Of a stretch of 15,433 bases of DNA, positions 6,729 through 13,581 are shown in pieces. Every line of letters starts with the position of its first letter. Position 1 is the stretch's first letter. Under the pieces are notes generated by a model. That model searched no databases and was not told the origin of the DNA. It was given only the letters and a program-made list of their open reading frames with translations. Source of the DNA: Thermoflexales bacterium (GTDB lineage: Bacteria > Chloroflexota > Anaerolineae > Fen-1058); the NCBI GenBank assembly GCA_016931085.1, contig JAFGFO010000102.1:1-15433 (forward strand), given 5' to 3'. Made by a program: the position numbers and the translations under genes.

Positions 6729-7724
6729 GCTAGTCTGAGCATGGTTCTGCCCAAAATAGAATGTGAAGCCACGTCCAAGAACTATGGACGTTATATCATC
6801 AGCCCACTGGAAAGTGGCTATGGCGTCACGTTGGGTAATTCACTGCGGCGCGTTTTGCTAAGCTCTTTGCCCGGCGCAGCGATTACGTCGGTGCGTGTGA
6901 GCGATGTCCATCACGAGTTCTCGGAAATCCCGCACGTGAAGGAAGATATGACCCAACTGATGTTGCAGCTCAAGCAGGTTCGCTTGAAGCTGGAGGGTGA
7001 GGAAGCCGTTCGCCTGCGCTTGGAGGTACGCGGCGAGGGTATCGTGACGGCTGCCGATATTCAATGCCCGCCGGAGGTCGAGATCGTCAACCCCGACTTG
7101 TACTTGTTCACGGTGGATAGTGAAAAGGCTCGGCTGGAGATGGAGTTTACCGTCGAACGAGGGCGCGGCTATCAGCCGGCGGACGTTCACGGCCGCTTGC
7201 CCATCGGCGAGTTGCCGGTAGATGCTATCTTTAGCCCGGTGCGGCGTTGTAATTACACGGTAGAACGCGCACGCGTGGGACAGATGACTAACTATGACAA
7301 GATCCTTATCGACATCTGGACGGATGGCACTTTCCCACCCCAGCAAGCGCTTAGCCAGTCTGCTCGTGTTCTCATGCAGCACTTTTCTTTGGTTGCCGGC
7401 GTGAGCGAGGATGTGCTGTTGAAAGAACAGGCGCCGGAAGAGCCGCGCGGAATCCCGACTGAAGTCTATGATGCCCCCATCGAGCAACTTGATCTGTCGG
7501 TGCGCGTGTTCAACTCTCTCAAGCGGGCTGGCGTCACCAACGTGGGTGAAGTGTTGGAGATGCTGAACCGGGGTGAGGAAGCGATGCTCACCATTCGCAA
7601 CTTTGGACAAAAGTCTTTGCTGGAGCTGCGTGAAAAGCTGAGTGCAAGGGGCTATTTGAAAGAGGATGATCTGGCCGGGTTAGCTGCCAGCGAGTTGGCC
7701 GGAGAGGAAGAGGACGAGGAGTAA
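6726..7724 (+). CDS. rpoA: RNA polymerase alpha subunit
   Basis: Dimeric assembly platform of RNA polymerase, whose C-terminal domain contacts UP elements and activators. With the TTG start the protein is 332 residues. The N-terminal domain has YGRYIISPLESGYGVTLGNS followed by LRRVLLSSLPGAAI (about 20-53), and the core continues to about 230. A short linker (231-250) leads to the alpha-CTD (251-312), with PIEQLDLSVRVFNSLKRAGV and LTIRNFGQKSLLELREKL. The C-terminus is a highly acidic tail (GEEEDEE). It lies between rpsD and rplQ as is usual. The leader is unusual (heptamers plus hairpin), as is the TTG start codon. Confidence 0.97.
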   Translation: MASLSMVLPKIECEATSKNYGRYIISPLESGYGVTLGNSLRRVLLSSLPGAAITSVRVSDVHHEFSEIPHVKEDMTQLMLQLKQVRLKLEGEEAVRLRLEVRGEGIVTAADIQCPPEVEIVNPDLYLFTVDSEKARLEMEFTVERGRGYQPADVHGRLPIGELPVDAIFSPVRRCNYTVERARVGQMTNYDKILIDIWTDGTFPPQQALSQSARVLMQHFSLVAGVSEDVLLKEQAPEEPRGIPTEVYDAPIEQLDLSVRVFNSLKRAGVTNVGEVLEMLNRGEEAMLTIRNFGQKSLLELREKLSARGYLKEDDLAGLAASELAGEEEDEE

Positions 7725-7726
7725 CA

Positions 7727-8107
7727 ATGCGACATCGAGTAGCTGGTAAGAAACTAGGGTTGTCGTCTGCCCATCGTAAAGCGTTACGGCGCTCTATGGT
7801 GACCGAGCTTTTCCGGCATGACGCCATTCAGACGACGCGCGCCAAGGCGGACGCGGTTTGCGGCCAGGCCGAAAAACTCATTACGATAGCCAAGCGCAGC
7901 CTGGCGCTTGAGGATCCGCAAGCGGCGGTTAGCGCGCGGCGTAGAGCCGCTGCGCAACTGAATGATCCGGAGATCGTCAAGCGCTTGTTTGACGTGATCG
8001 CGCCGCGCTATCAGGAACGCAAGGGCGGCTATACGCGGATGTACAAGCTAGGCCCACGCCTGGGTGATGCGGCGCCTATGGTCTTGTTGGAGCTGATCGA
8101 GGAATAA
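7727..8107 (+). CDS. rplQ: 50S ribosomal protein L17
   Basis: Large-subunit protein near the exit tunnel. The 126-residue protein begins MRHRVAGKKLGLSSAHRKAL and continues LRRSMVTELFRHDAIQTTRAKA, which is the family signature. It ends YKLGPRLGDAAPMVLLELIEE, as expected. GAGGAG at the end of rpoA (7716-7721) is 5 nt before the ATG, and only two bases separate it from the rpoA stop. truA starts 9 nt downstream. Length and sequence are typical. Confidence 0.98.
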   Translation: MRHRVAGKKLGLSSAHRKALRRSMVTELFRHDAIQTTRAKADAVCGQAEKLITIAKRSLALEDPQAAVSARRRAAAQLNDPEIVKRLFDVIAPRYQERKGGYTRMYKLGPRLGDAAPMVLLELIEE

Positions 8108-8116
8108 GCAGGACGC

Positions 8117-8914
8117 ATGCGCGTGCAGGCAGTCCTCGCCTACGATGGGACGGATTATCACGGCTTTCAACGCCAGTCGCTTGACCGCGAGCCTTCGATT
8201 CAAGGCCGCTTGGAGCAGGCTTTGGCGGCGATTGGCCAAGAGGGCGTCACTGTCATAGGCAGCGGACGCACCGACGCCGGTGTGCATGCCAGCGGCCAGG
8301 TGGTGGCTTTCGACGTGAACTGGCCGCATGGCAGGCCCGCGCTGCAGCGGGCACTCAATGCCAGCTTGCCGCCTACCATCGCCGTCCTTCACCTGGAATG
8401 GACCAGGCCTGACTTTCACCCGCGCTATGATGCGCTCAGGCGAGAGTACGTTTACACGATTTATAACGCACCCGTGCGTCACCCGCTCTACAGCCGCTTC
8501 AGTTGGCACGTGCCGGGCGAGCTGGACGTGGAGCACATGGAACGAGCGTGTCAAGCCCTGTTGGGCGAACGGGATTTTGCGACCTTTGGCCAGCCCACTG
8601 GCCACCGGCCGGGCGAGAGCACGATCAGAAGGGTGTACCAGGCCGGGTGCTGGCGCGCGGGATGGAGCTGGCCGCCAGCGAGCGTGGAAACGTCCGGGCG
8701 CGAGTGCGTTTACATAAGGGTAGAAGCGAGTGGATTTTTGTACCACATGATGCGCAGCCTCGTAGCTACCTTGGTGTGTGTGGGGCAGGGCAAGTTGGAT
8801 CCGGCTTCGGTTGCCGAATTGATCGCGTCGCGCGATCGGAATCGGGTCAGGTTCGTCGCGCCAGCGCAGGGCTTGTGCTTGACGCAGGTGGTTTTTAATC
8901 ACGAATGTCACTGA
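8117..8914 (+). CDS. truA: tRNA pseudouridine(38-40) synthase TruA
   Basis: Converts uridines 38-40 of the tRNA anticodon arm to pseudouridine. The catalytic aspartate is D53 in GSGRTDAGVHASGQV; the N-terminus LAYDGTDYHGFQRQ and the later FLYHMMRSLV motif are standard for the family. At 265 residues it has normal length. truA after rplQ is a common arrangement in Gram-positive and related bacteria, and rplM-rpsI follow. The last residues (NHECH) and the stop are encoded by sequence resembling the CACGAAT/GTCACT repeats found in other spacers, so the C-terminal tail may have been shaped by a repeat. Confidence 0.97.
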   Translation: MRVQAVLAYDGTDYHGFQRQSLDREPSIQGRLEQALAAIGQEGVTVIGSGRTDAGVHASGQVVAFDVNWPHGRPALQRALNASLPPTIAVLHLEWTRPDFHPRYDALRREYVYTIYNAPVRHPLYSRFSWHVPGELDVEHMERACQALLGERDFATFGQPTGHRPGESTIRRVYQAGCWRAGWSWPPASVETSGRECVYIRVEASGFLYHMMRSLVATLVCVGQGKLDPASVAELIASRDRNRVRFVAPAQGLCLTQVVFNHECH

Positions 8915-8968
8915 TTCAGGTTGTGACAGCGTTGCGGGTCTTGCGCCTTAGACCTGAAACCTGAAACT
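8897..8968 (+). repeat. Composite repeat at truA 3' end and truA-rplM gap
   Basis: The truA terminal bases 8897-8911 (AATCACGAATGTCAC) resemble the left part of the element at 975-991. Downstream, TTCAGGTT (8915-8922) is inverse to AACCTGAA (8958-8965). Two tandem CCTGAAA units occupy 8953-8966. The 17-mer 8952-8968 is identical to 14333-14349 inside hdrA2. I see no promoter in this 73-nt gap; the rplM SD follows directly. Confidence 0.75.
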
Positions 8969-8987
8969 ATGAAGTAGGGAGTAAACT

Positions 8988-9428
8988 GTGAAGACTTGGA
9001 TAACAAAAGCATCGGATGTCCAGCGTGAGTGGTTTGTGATTGACGCCGCAGGGCAGACACTGGGCCGCTTGGCAACACAGGTCGCCACGCTTCTCAAGGG
9101 CAAGCACAAGCCTATCTATACCCCCTGGATGGACACGGGTGATTACGTGATCGTGATCAACGCTGACCAGATCCGGGTGACGGGCCGCAAGCCTGATCAG
9201 AAATTCTATTATCGCTACTCGGGCTATCCCGGCGGGCTAAAATCGATCTCTCTGCGCGATCAGTTGGACCAGCACCCCGACCGTGTGGTCAGATCGGCTG
9301 TGCGGGGTATGCTGCCGCACAACCGCTTGGGACGGGCCATGTTCAAAAAGCTCAAGGTGTATCGTGGCGCGGATCACCCGCACGCGGCTCAAAAGCCCAA
9401 GCAGTTGACTAGTAGTGTGGAGGAATGA
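8988..9428 (+). CDS. rplM: 50S ribosomal protein L13
   Basis: Early-assembling large-subunit protein. The 146-residue protein starts at GTG (8988), 6 nt after AGGGAG (8976-8981), and reads [20 protein letters not shown]. It then shows [20 protein letters not shown] and the signature region [24 protein letters not shown], ending with HPHAAQKP. Length is usual. rplM-rpsI is a conserved pair, and here the two overlap by one base. Confidence 0.97.
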   Translation: MKTWITKASDVQREWFVIDAAGQTLGRLATQVATLLKGKHKPIYTPWMDTGDYVIVINADQIRVTGRKPDQKFYYRYSGYPGGLKSISLRDQLDQHPDRVVRSAVRGMLPHNRLGRAMFKKLKVYRGADHPHAAQKPKQLTSSVEE

Positions 9429-9826
9429 TGACAGAACAACAGTATTATGAGGGTATTGGCCGTCGCAAGGCTGCCACAGCGCGCGTGCGCTTGCACGTGG
9501 GCGGCACAGGCAGTGTTGTCGTTAACGACAAGCCAGCCGAAGAGTATTTCACCCGCGATGTAGACCGATGGATCGTTCTCGAGCCGCTGAAGGTGACCGA
9601 GAATGAAACGCGCTTTAACGTGACGGTGCTCGTCAAGGGTGGGGGAGTCAGCGGCCAGTCGGAAGCCGTCCAGATGGGCATGGCGCGTGCGCTGGTCCAG
9701 GCTGATCCCGAGCTTCGCAAGGCGTTGCGCCGGCATCACTTGCTCACTCGCGACGCCAGGGTAAAAGAGCGCAAAAAGCCAGGTCTCAAGCGCGCGCGCA
9801 AGGCGCCTCAGTACACCAAGCGCTAG
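9428..9826 (+). CDS. rpsI: 30S ribosomal protein S9
   Basis: Small-subunit head protein whose C-terminal tail reaches the P-site tRNA. The protein shows YYEGIGRRKAATARVRL, GGGVSGQSEAVQMGMARAL and the terminal ARKAPQYTKR, with the invariant final lysine-arginine. Two adjacent ATGs exist (9425 and 9428). GGAGG at 9419-9423 leaves 1 nt to the first and 4 nt to the second, so 9428 is preferred, giving 132 residues and a TGATG overlap with rplM. It is the last ribosomal gene here; hairpins follow its stop. Confidence 0.96.
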   Translation: MTEQQYYEGIGRRKAATARVRLHVGGTGSVVVNDKPAEEYFTRDVDRWIVLEPLKVTENETRFNVTVLVKGGGVSGQSEAVQMGMARALVQADPELRKALRRHHLLTRDARVKERKKPGLKRARKAPQYTKR

Positions 9827-9857
9827 GCGCTCATCGGCAGGGCAGCTTTCCCCGCAG

Positions 9858-9878
9858 CCCCGCTCGCGCGGAGCGGGG
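9858..9878 (+). other. GC-rich hairpin downstream of rpsI
   Basis: An 8-bp stem, CCCCGCTC (9858-9865) with GAGCGGGG (9871-9878), has loop GCGCG and lies 32 nt after the rpsI stop. There is no T-run behind it. It may be a processing or pausing structure at the operon end, or a repeat; no function can be assigned from sequence. Confidence 0.6.
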
Positions 9879-9942
9879 GATGGGGTTATACCTGCCAGCC
9901 GGGATGCGTGGCTTCGCGTAGCCTGGATTATACGATTGCCAG

Positions 9943-9980
9943 TGGGTAGGGCGCCTGGCGCCCTACCCATGTTTTGTTTT
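9943..9980 (+). terminator. Probable intrinsic terminator between rpsI and degV
   Basis: A perfect 11-bp stem TGGGTAGGGCG (9943-9953) / CGCCCTACCCA (9959-9969), extendable by one C-G pair, is followed by a T-rich tail (TGTTTTGTTTT, 9970-9980). It would end the ribosomal transcript. It lies only a few bases before the degV SD, so degV would need a promoter at or beyond it, or readthrough; attenuation is an alternative. The palindrome could also belong to a dispersed family. Confidence 0.72.
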
Positions 9981-9994
9981 CAAAGGAGGCGGAT

Positions 9995-10855
9995 GTGAAA
10001 CAAAGGTCTGATCGGCGGATTGCTGTGGTGACCGATAGCACGGCAGATATTCCGCCCGCGTTGATAGATGCGTATGGTATCCACGTTGTGCCGGTTTACC
10101 TGGTGATGGGGGACAAGACATGGCGAGACGGGGTGGACATTTCGCCGGCCGCTTTTTACCAGTTGCTGCAAAGCTCGACCGGCTTCCCTCATACCGCACC
10201 GCCCGACATGGTCAGCTTTCAGGATCTGTTCATCGAGTTGTCCAAGACAGCCGAGGGCATCGTCGCCGTGTTGCTCTCCGATGAGCTCAGCGCCACGCTC
10301 GGCTCGGCGCGGGCAGCGCGAGCCAGTTTGCCCGATGTCCCCATCGAGGTCGTCGATTCGCGCGCGACGTCGATGATGCTGGGCTTCTCTGTCTTGGCGG
10401 CGGCCCGGGCGGCGGCCAGCGGCAGTGACCTGGCGGCGGTTGCTGGCGCGGCGCGCGAGGTGGCGAGCAAAGCGCGCATTTATTTTGTCGTCGACACACT
10501 CGAATACCTGCACCGGGGCGGGCGCATCGGAGCCGCTGCCAAGCTGATCGGTTCGGCCCTCGACATCAAGCCGGTGCTGGAGGTTGCAGACGGCATGGTC
10601 GCGCCGGTGGCGCGCGTTCGCACCCGCCCCAAGGCGATGGAAAGGCTCTACAAACTGCTGGAGGAAAAAATACCCGGGCGGGACCGTCTGCACATGGCCG
10701 TCGTAAACGTCGCTGCCCAGGCAGAAGCCGCTCGCTTGAAGGAGCTGTTGGAGGCGCGCTTCCACCCCGTGGAGATGATCGAGACCGAGTGCAGCCCCAC
10801 CCTCGGCGCGCACGCCGGCCCCGGCGCGGTCGGCGTGGTGTTCTACGCGGAATGA
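9995..10855 (+). CDS. DegV family (fatty-acid-binding, FakB-like) protein
   Basis: DegV proteins bind a fatty acid between two domains; those studied as FakB present it to a kinase, FakA, in Gram-positive bacteria. Seen here: VVTDSTADIPP (11-21), HVVPVYLVMGDKTWRDGVDI, a lipid-headgroup region HTAPPDMVSF (66-75), and VDTLEYLHRGGRIGAAAKLI near 167-185. The Thr-Ser often found in the third motif is Thr-Ala here. AAAGGAGG (9982-9989) is 5 nt from the GTG at 9995, preferred to the ATG at 9974, giving 286 residues. No fakA-like (DAK) gene is in the window. Likely a separate transcript from both neighbours. Confidence 0.92.
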   Translation: MKQRSDRRIAVVTDSTADIPPALIDAYGIHVVPVYLVMGDKTWRDGVDISPAAFYQLLQSSTGFPHTAPPDMVSFQDLFIELSKTAEGIVAVLLSDELSATLGSARAARASLPDVPIEVVDSRATSMMLGFSVLAAARAAASGSDLAAVAGAAREVASKARIYFVVDTLEYLHRGGRIGAAAKLIGSALDIKPVLEVADGMVAPVARVRTRPKAMERLYKLLEEKIPGRDRLHMAVVNVAAQAEAARLKELLEARFHPVEMIETECSPTLGAHAGPGAVGVVFYAE

Positions 10856-10899
10856 TTCACTGACCCGGATGGACTAGGCGTAAATGGCACTTTCCGCTA

Positions 10900-10928
10900 T
10901 TGACAAACGCCCCAAAGCCGTGTAAGCT
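10900..10928 (+). promoter_or_regulatory. Candidate sigma70-type promoter for the hdr genes
   Basis: A perfect -35 box TTGACA (10900-10905) is followed after 17 nt by TAAGCT (10923-10928), a weak -10 with three of six consensus bases. It lies in the 154-nt degV-hdrA1 gap, about 80 nt upstream of the hdrA1 ATG, in the right orientation. No operator is evident apart from the TTCGTG repeats downstream. Confidence 0.5.
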
Positions 10929-10946
10929 AGAAGCGGATGGTGTCAC

Positions 10947-10977
10947 TTTCGTGCCTTTCGTGCGCGAAGCGTTCGTG
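10947..10977 (+). repeat. TTTCGTG repeats in the hdrA1 leader
   Basis: TTTCGTG occurs at 10947-10953 and 10956-10962, and TTCGTG at 10972-10977, all within the predicted 5' untranslated region. The motif is the core of the ATTCGTG arms in the ribosomal spacers. It is likely another dispersed-repeat copy; a protein-binding role is possible but unsupported. Confidence 0.55.
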
Positions 10978-11009
10978 CCCTTGGTGATTTATTTCCGGAG
11001 CAGATCTGC

Positions 11010-12329
11010 ATGGCTGCGTCAAAACCGGCCGCGTTGGTCATTGGGGCGGGTATCGCTGGCATTCAGGCCGCCTTGGATATCGCCGACGCCGGCTACAACG
11101 TGTACCTGGTCGAGCGAGAACCCAGCGTCGGTGGGCGAATGGCCCAACTGGACAAGACTTTTCCCACGCTGGATTGCTCGTCGTGCATCCTGACACCCAA
11201 GATGGTCGACGCCGGCCATCACCCCCTGATTAACTTGATGACCTACTCCGAAGTCGTCTCCGTCGCGGGTGAGGCGGGGGCGTTTTGCGTCACGGTCAAG
11301 CACAAGCCGCGCTACGTGGACGCTGACAAGTGCCGCGGCTGTGGCCTGTGCGCCGAGGCGTGCCGCATGCACGGGCGGATCGTCGACACTTTTAACCAGG
11401 GCCTGGGCAAGCGAGCCCCCATCTACGTACCCTTTCCCCAGGCCGTGCCGCTGGTCTATACGATCGACCCGCAAGCCTGCCTGTACCTGACACGTGGCGT
11501 GTGCGGCAAGACTTTCAAGTGCAAAGACGCCTGCGTGGCCGGCGCCATCGACTTTGAGCAGAAGGAAAGCCTCGTCGAGCTGGAGGTGGCCGCCATCATC
11601 GTCGCCACCGGCTTTGACCTGATCGACCCACGCGCCAAGCCCGAATTCGGCTACGGCCTCTATCCCAACGTGATCACTGGCCTGGAGTTTGAGCGGCTGT
11701 CTTCCGCGTCGGGACCAACGGCCGGCAAGATTGTGGTCAATGGGCGGCAGCCGCAGGACGTGGTCTTTATCCACTGTGTCGGCTCGCGCGACCCCCACAC
11801 CGGCGTGCCCTATTGCTCGCGCGTGTGCTGCATGTATACGGCCAAGCACGCCCACCTGGTGCGCGACAAGTTGCCCCAGGCGCGTGTCACGGCCTTTTAC
11901 ATGGACGTGCGCGCCTTCGGCAAGGGCTATGAAGAATTCTACGACCGGGTCAAGCACGAACGGGTGCTTTACCGGCGCGGCGAGCCGTCGGAGGTCTACA
12001 AGCGAGGAGACAAGCTGATCGTCCGGGCTGAAGACACTCTCCTTCGCCGGCCGGTCGAGGTGGAGGCTGACCTGGTAGTGCTGGCGACGGCAGTGGTGCC
12101 CCGCGCAGACACCGCTGAGATGGCAGCTCTGCTGGGGGTGGAACGCTCGCCGGACGGCTTTTTCCAGGAAGCGCATCCCAAGTATCGCCCGATCGACAGC
12201 AGCCGGCCCGGCCTCCTGCTGGCCGGCTGCTGCCAAGGCCCCAAGGACATCCCCGACGTGGTGGCCCAGGCCAAGGCCGCCGCCGCCTCGGCGCTGGTGC
12301 TGCTGAGAAAGGAAGCGATATGCAAGTAG
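11010..12329 (+). CDS. HdrA-like FAD/iron-sulfur protein, short form with inserted ferredoxin
   Basis: Resembles the flavin subunit of heterodisulfide reductase, which passes or bifurcates electrons through FAD. The 439-residue protein opens directly with the FAD-binding Rossmann motif VIGAGIAGIQA (10-20). GGRMAQLDKTFPTLDCSSC (41-59) follows, then a ferredoxin insert with C108, C111, C114, C118 and a second, irregular set C157, C165, C171, C175. The FAD domain resumes at IIVATG (196-201), with CVGSRD, PYCSRVCC (268-274) and LAGCCQGPKDIPD. The usual N-terminal HdrA domain and C-terminal ferredoxin are absent. GGAG at 10997-11000 precedes the ATG. It overlaps the next gene by 10 nt. QmoA-like is an alternative label. 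Confidence 0.88.
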   Translation: MAASKPAALVIGAGIAGIQAALDIADAGYNVYLVEREPSVGGRMAQLDKTFPTLDCSSCILTPKMVDAGHHPLINLMTYSEVVSVAGEAGAFCVTVKHKPRYVDADKCRGCGLCAEACRMHGRIVDTFNQGLGKRAPIYVPFPQAVPLVYTIDPQACLYLTRGVCGKTFKCKDACVAGAIDFEQKESLVELEVAAIIVATGFDLIDPRAKPEFGYGLYPNVITGLEFERLSSASGPTAGKIVVNGRQPQDVVFIHCVGSRDPHTGVPYCSRVCCMYTAKHAHLVRDKLPQARVTAFYMDVRAFGKGYEEFYDRVKHERVLYRRGEPSEVYKRGDKLIVRAEDTLLRRPVEVEADLVVLATAVVPRADTAEMAALLGVERSPDGFFQEAHPKYRPIDSSRPGLLLAGCCQGPKDIPDVVAQAKAAAASALVLLRKEAICK

Positions 12330-13441
12330 ACGTCCAAGCTCTCACGGAGAAGCTCGATCTGTTTGGCTGCATCCAGTGCGGCAAGTGCACAGGCGGCTGC
12401 CCGGTCTCGATCAAGACGGCGCTCAACGTGCGTTACCTCATTTACGAAGCGCTGCTGGACGCGCTGCCAGAGTTGGACAAGATGGAGGAGCTGTGGGACT
12501 GCACGTGCTGCTTTACCTGCGTGGAGCGCTGCCCCAAGGACGTCAAGCCGGCCGAGCTGATCATCGGTCTGCGTAGCCTCCTGGTCGAAGGCGGCCGCAT
12601 CCCACGCACGGTCAGCGACGCGCTGACAGGCATCTTTCGCCAGGGCAACCCTCTTGGCTTTGGCCGCGACAGCCGGACGGCCTGGGCCGGCGAGTTGGAG
12701 ATCAAGCCGGCCCAACAGGGCTGCGAATGGCTGTATTTCGTGGGCTGCACGCCCTCTTACGATCAACGCGTGCAGCCCGTGGCGCGCGCGCTGGCCCGCG
12801 CTTTCCAGGCCGCCAGGCTGGACTTTGGCACCTTGGGCCTGGAGGAAAGCTGCTGTGGCAACGAGGTGCGCCGCGTGGGCGAGATGGGATTGTTCGAGAT
12901 GCTGGTCGAGGAAGGCAAGCCGCTCATCGAAAGCACGGGCGCCAAGCGGATGGTCACCACTTCCCCACATTGTTTCAACACCTTCAAGAAGGAATATGGG
13001 CTGAATGGGGTTGAAGTGCTCCATTACACCCAGGCGCTGGCCCGCTTGCTCGACGAGGGCCGCCTGAGCTTCTCGAAGCGGGTGGAGAAGAAGGTCACCT
13101 ATCACGACCCTTGCTTCCTGGGTAAACAGAACCACGTTTTTGACGAGCCGCGGGCGATCCTGCGGGCGCTGCCGGGCATCCAGTTGGTCGAGATGGATCG
13201 CAGCCGCGAACGAAGTTTGTGCTGCGAAGGCGGCGGCGGGCGCATGTGGGTCGAGGGCACCAACCTGGAAGAACGCTTGGCCTTCCAACGCGTGCACGAG
13301 GCCGCCGAGACCGGCGCCGAGATCTTGGCGGTAGCTTGCCCCTTCTGCCTGCTGACGCTGGAGGATGCCGCCAAGGTGCAGGGGCTGGAAGAGCGGCTAA
13401 AAGTGATGGATATTATGGAATTGGTGAATATGGCGCTATAA
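12320..13441 (+). CDS. HdrC-HdrB fusion (HdrD-like) iron-sulfur protein
   Basis: Catalytic-type partner of HdrA. Residues 1-95 are an HdrC-like module with two [4Fe-4S] motifs: C17, C20, C23, C27 and C61, C64, C67, C71. The rest is HdrB-like with two CCG domains, which in HdrB bind noncubane clusters that split a disulfide. The second is complete: C265, C301-C302, C340, C343. The first has C143, C178-C179 and C218, but S215 replaces the first Cys of the final CxxC (TTSPHCFNTF), so its cluster may be altered or missing. The order C-then-B matches HdrD-like and FadF/GlpC-like proteins; the substrate is not deducible. No membrane segments are seen. It overlaps hdrA1 by 10 nt, so coupled expression is likely. 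Confidence 0.88.
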   Translation: MQVDVQALTEKLDLFGCIQCGKCTGGCPVSIKTALNVRYLIYEALLDALPELDKMEELWDCTCCFTCVERCPKDVKPAELIIGLRSLLVEGGRIPRTVSDALTGIFRQGNPLGFGRDSRTAWAGELEIKPAQQGCEWLYFVGCTPSYDQRVQPVARALARAFQAARLDFGTLGLEESCCGNEVRRVGEMGLFEMLVEEGKPLIESTGAKRMVTTSPHCFNTFKKEYGLNGVEVLHYTQALARLLDEGRLSFSKRVEKKVTYHDPCFLGKQNHVFDEPRAILRALPGIQLVEMDRSRERSLCCEGGGGRMWVEGTNLEERLAFQRVHEAAETGAEILAVACPFCLLTLEDAAKVQGLEERLKVMDIMELVNMAL

Positions 13442-13466
13442 GACGTGACTACCAGAGCCCATCTTT

Positions 13467-13567
13467 TTACACAAAGCTACACGGAGACGCTTCGCGCACA
13501 GAGATGCACAGAGAAAACCTGATCTTCTCTGTGAGGCTCCGTGCCTCCTCTGTGAATCTCTGTGTAA
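13467..13567 (+). repeat. CACAGAG-type imperfect palindrome between hdr genes
   Basis: The spacer of 140 nt is largely one imperfect palindrome. TTACACA at its left (13467-13473) faces TGTGTAA at its right (13561-13567), and CACAGAGAA near the middle faces TTCTCTGTG. CACAGAG occurs repeatedly on one arm and CTCTGTG on the other. The bases before it (13442-13466) show nothing. The hdrA2 SD (AAGGAGAG, 13571-13578) follows at once. It could form a long hairpin in the hdr transcript and reduce expression of hdrA2 relative to the genes before it, but that is a guess. Confidence 0.8.
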
Positions 13568-13581
13568 CCTAAGGAGAGTTT

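Noticed and set aside
6684..6740. rpoA starts at 6684 or 6741
   Set aside because: 6684 lies in the hairpin loop and upstream of the SD; 6741 is 21 nt from the SD. TTG at 6726 fits the SD.
9827..9942. degV promoter around TATACG at 9929-9934
   Set aside because: A weak -10-like match has no acceptable -35 about 17 nt upstream, and the terminator hairpin follows it.
10900..11193. 97-residue plus-strand open frame across the hdrA1 start
   Set aside because: Its 5' part is the promoter and repeat region and the rest is hdrA1 in another frame; no SD or family motif.
11019..12236. 405-residue open frame on the minus strand opposite hdrA1
   Set aside because: Mirror of a well-supported hdrA1 coding frame; no domain or SD of its own.
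11996..13297. 433-residue open frame on the minus strand opposite hdrA1/hdrCB
   Set aside because: Shadow of the plus-strand Cys-rich genes; no recognisable protein.
13467..13567. Insertion sequence remnant or small gene between hdrCB and hdrA2
   Set aside because: No transposase-like frame and no target duplication could be seen; only an imperfect palindrome.
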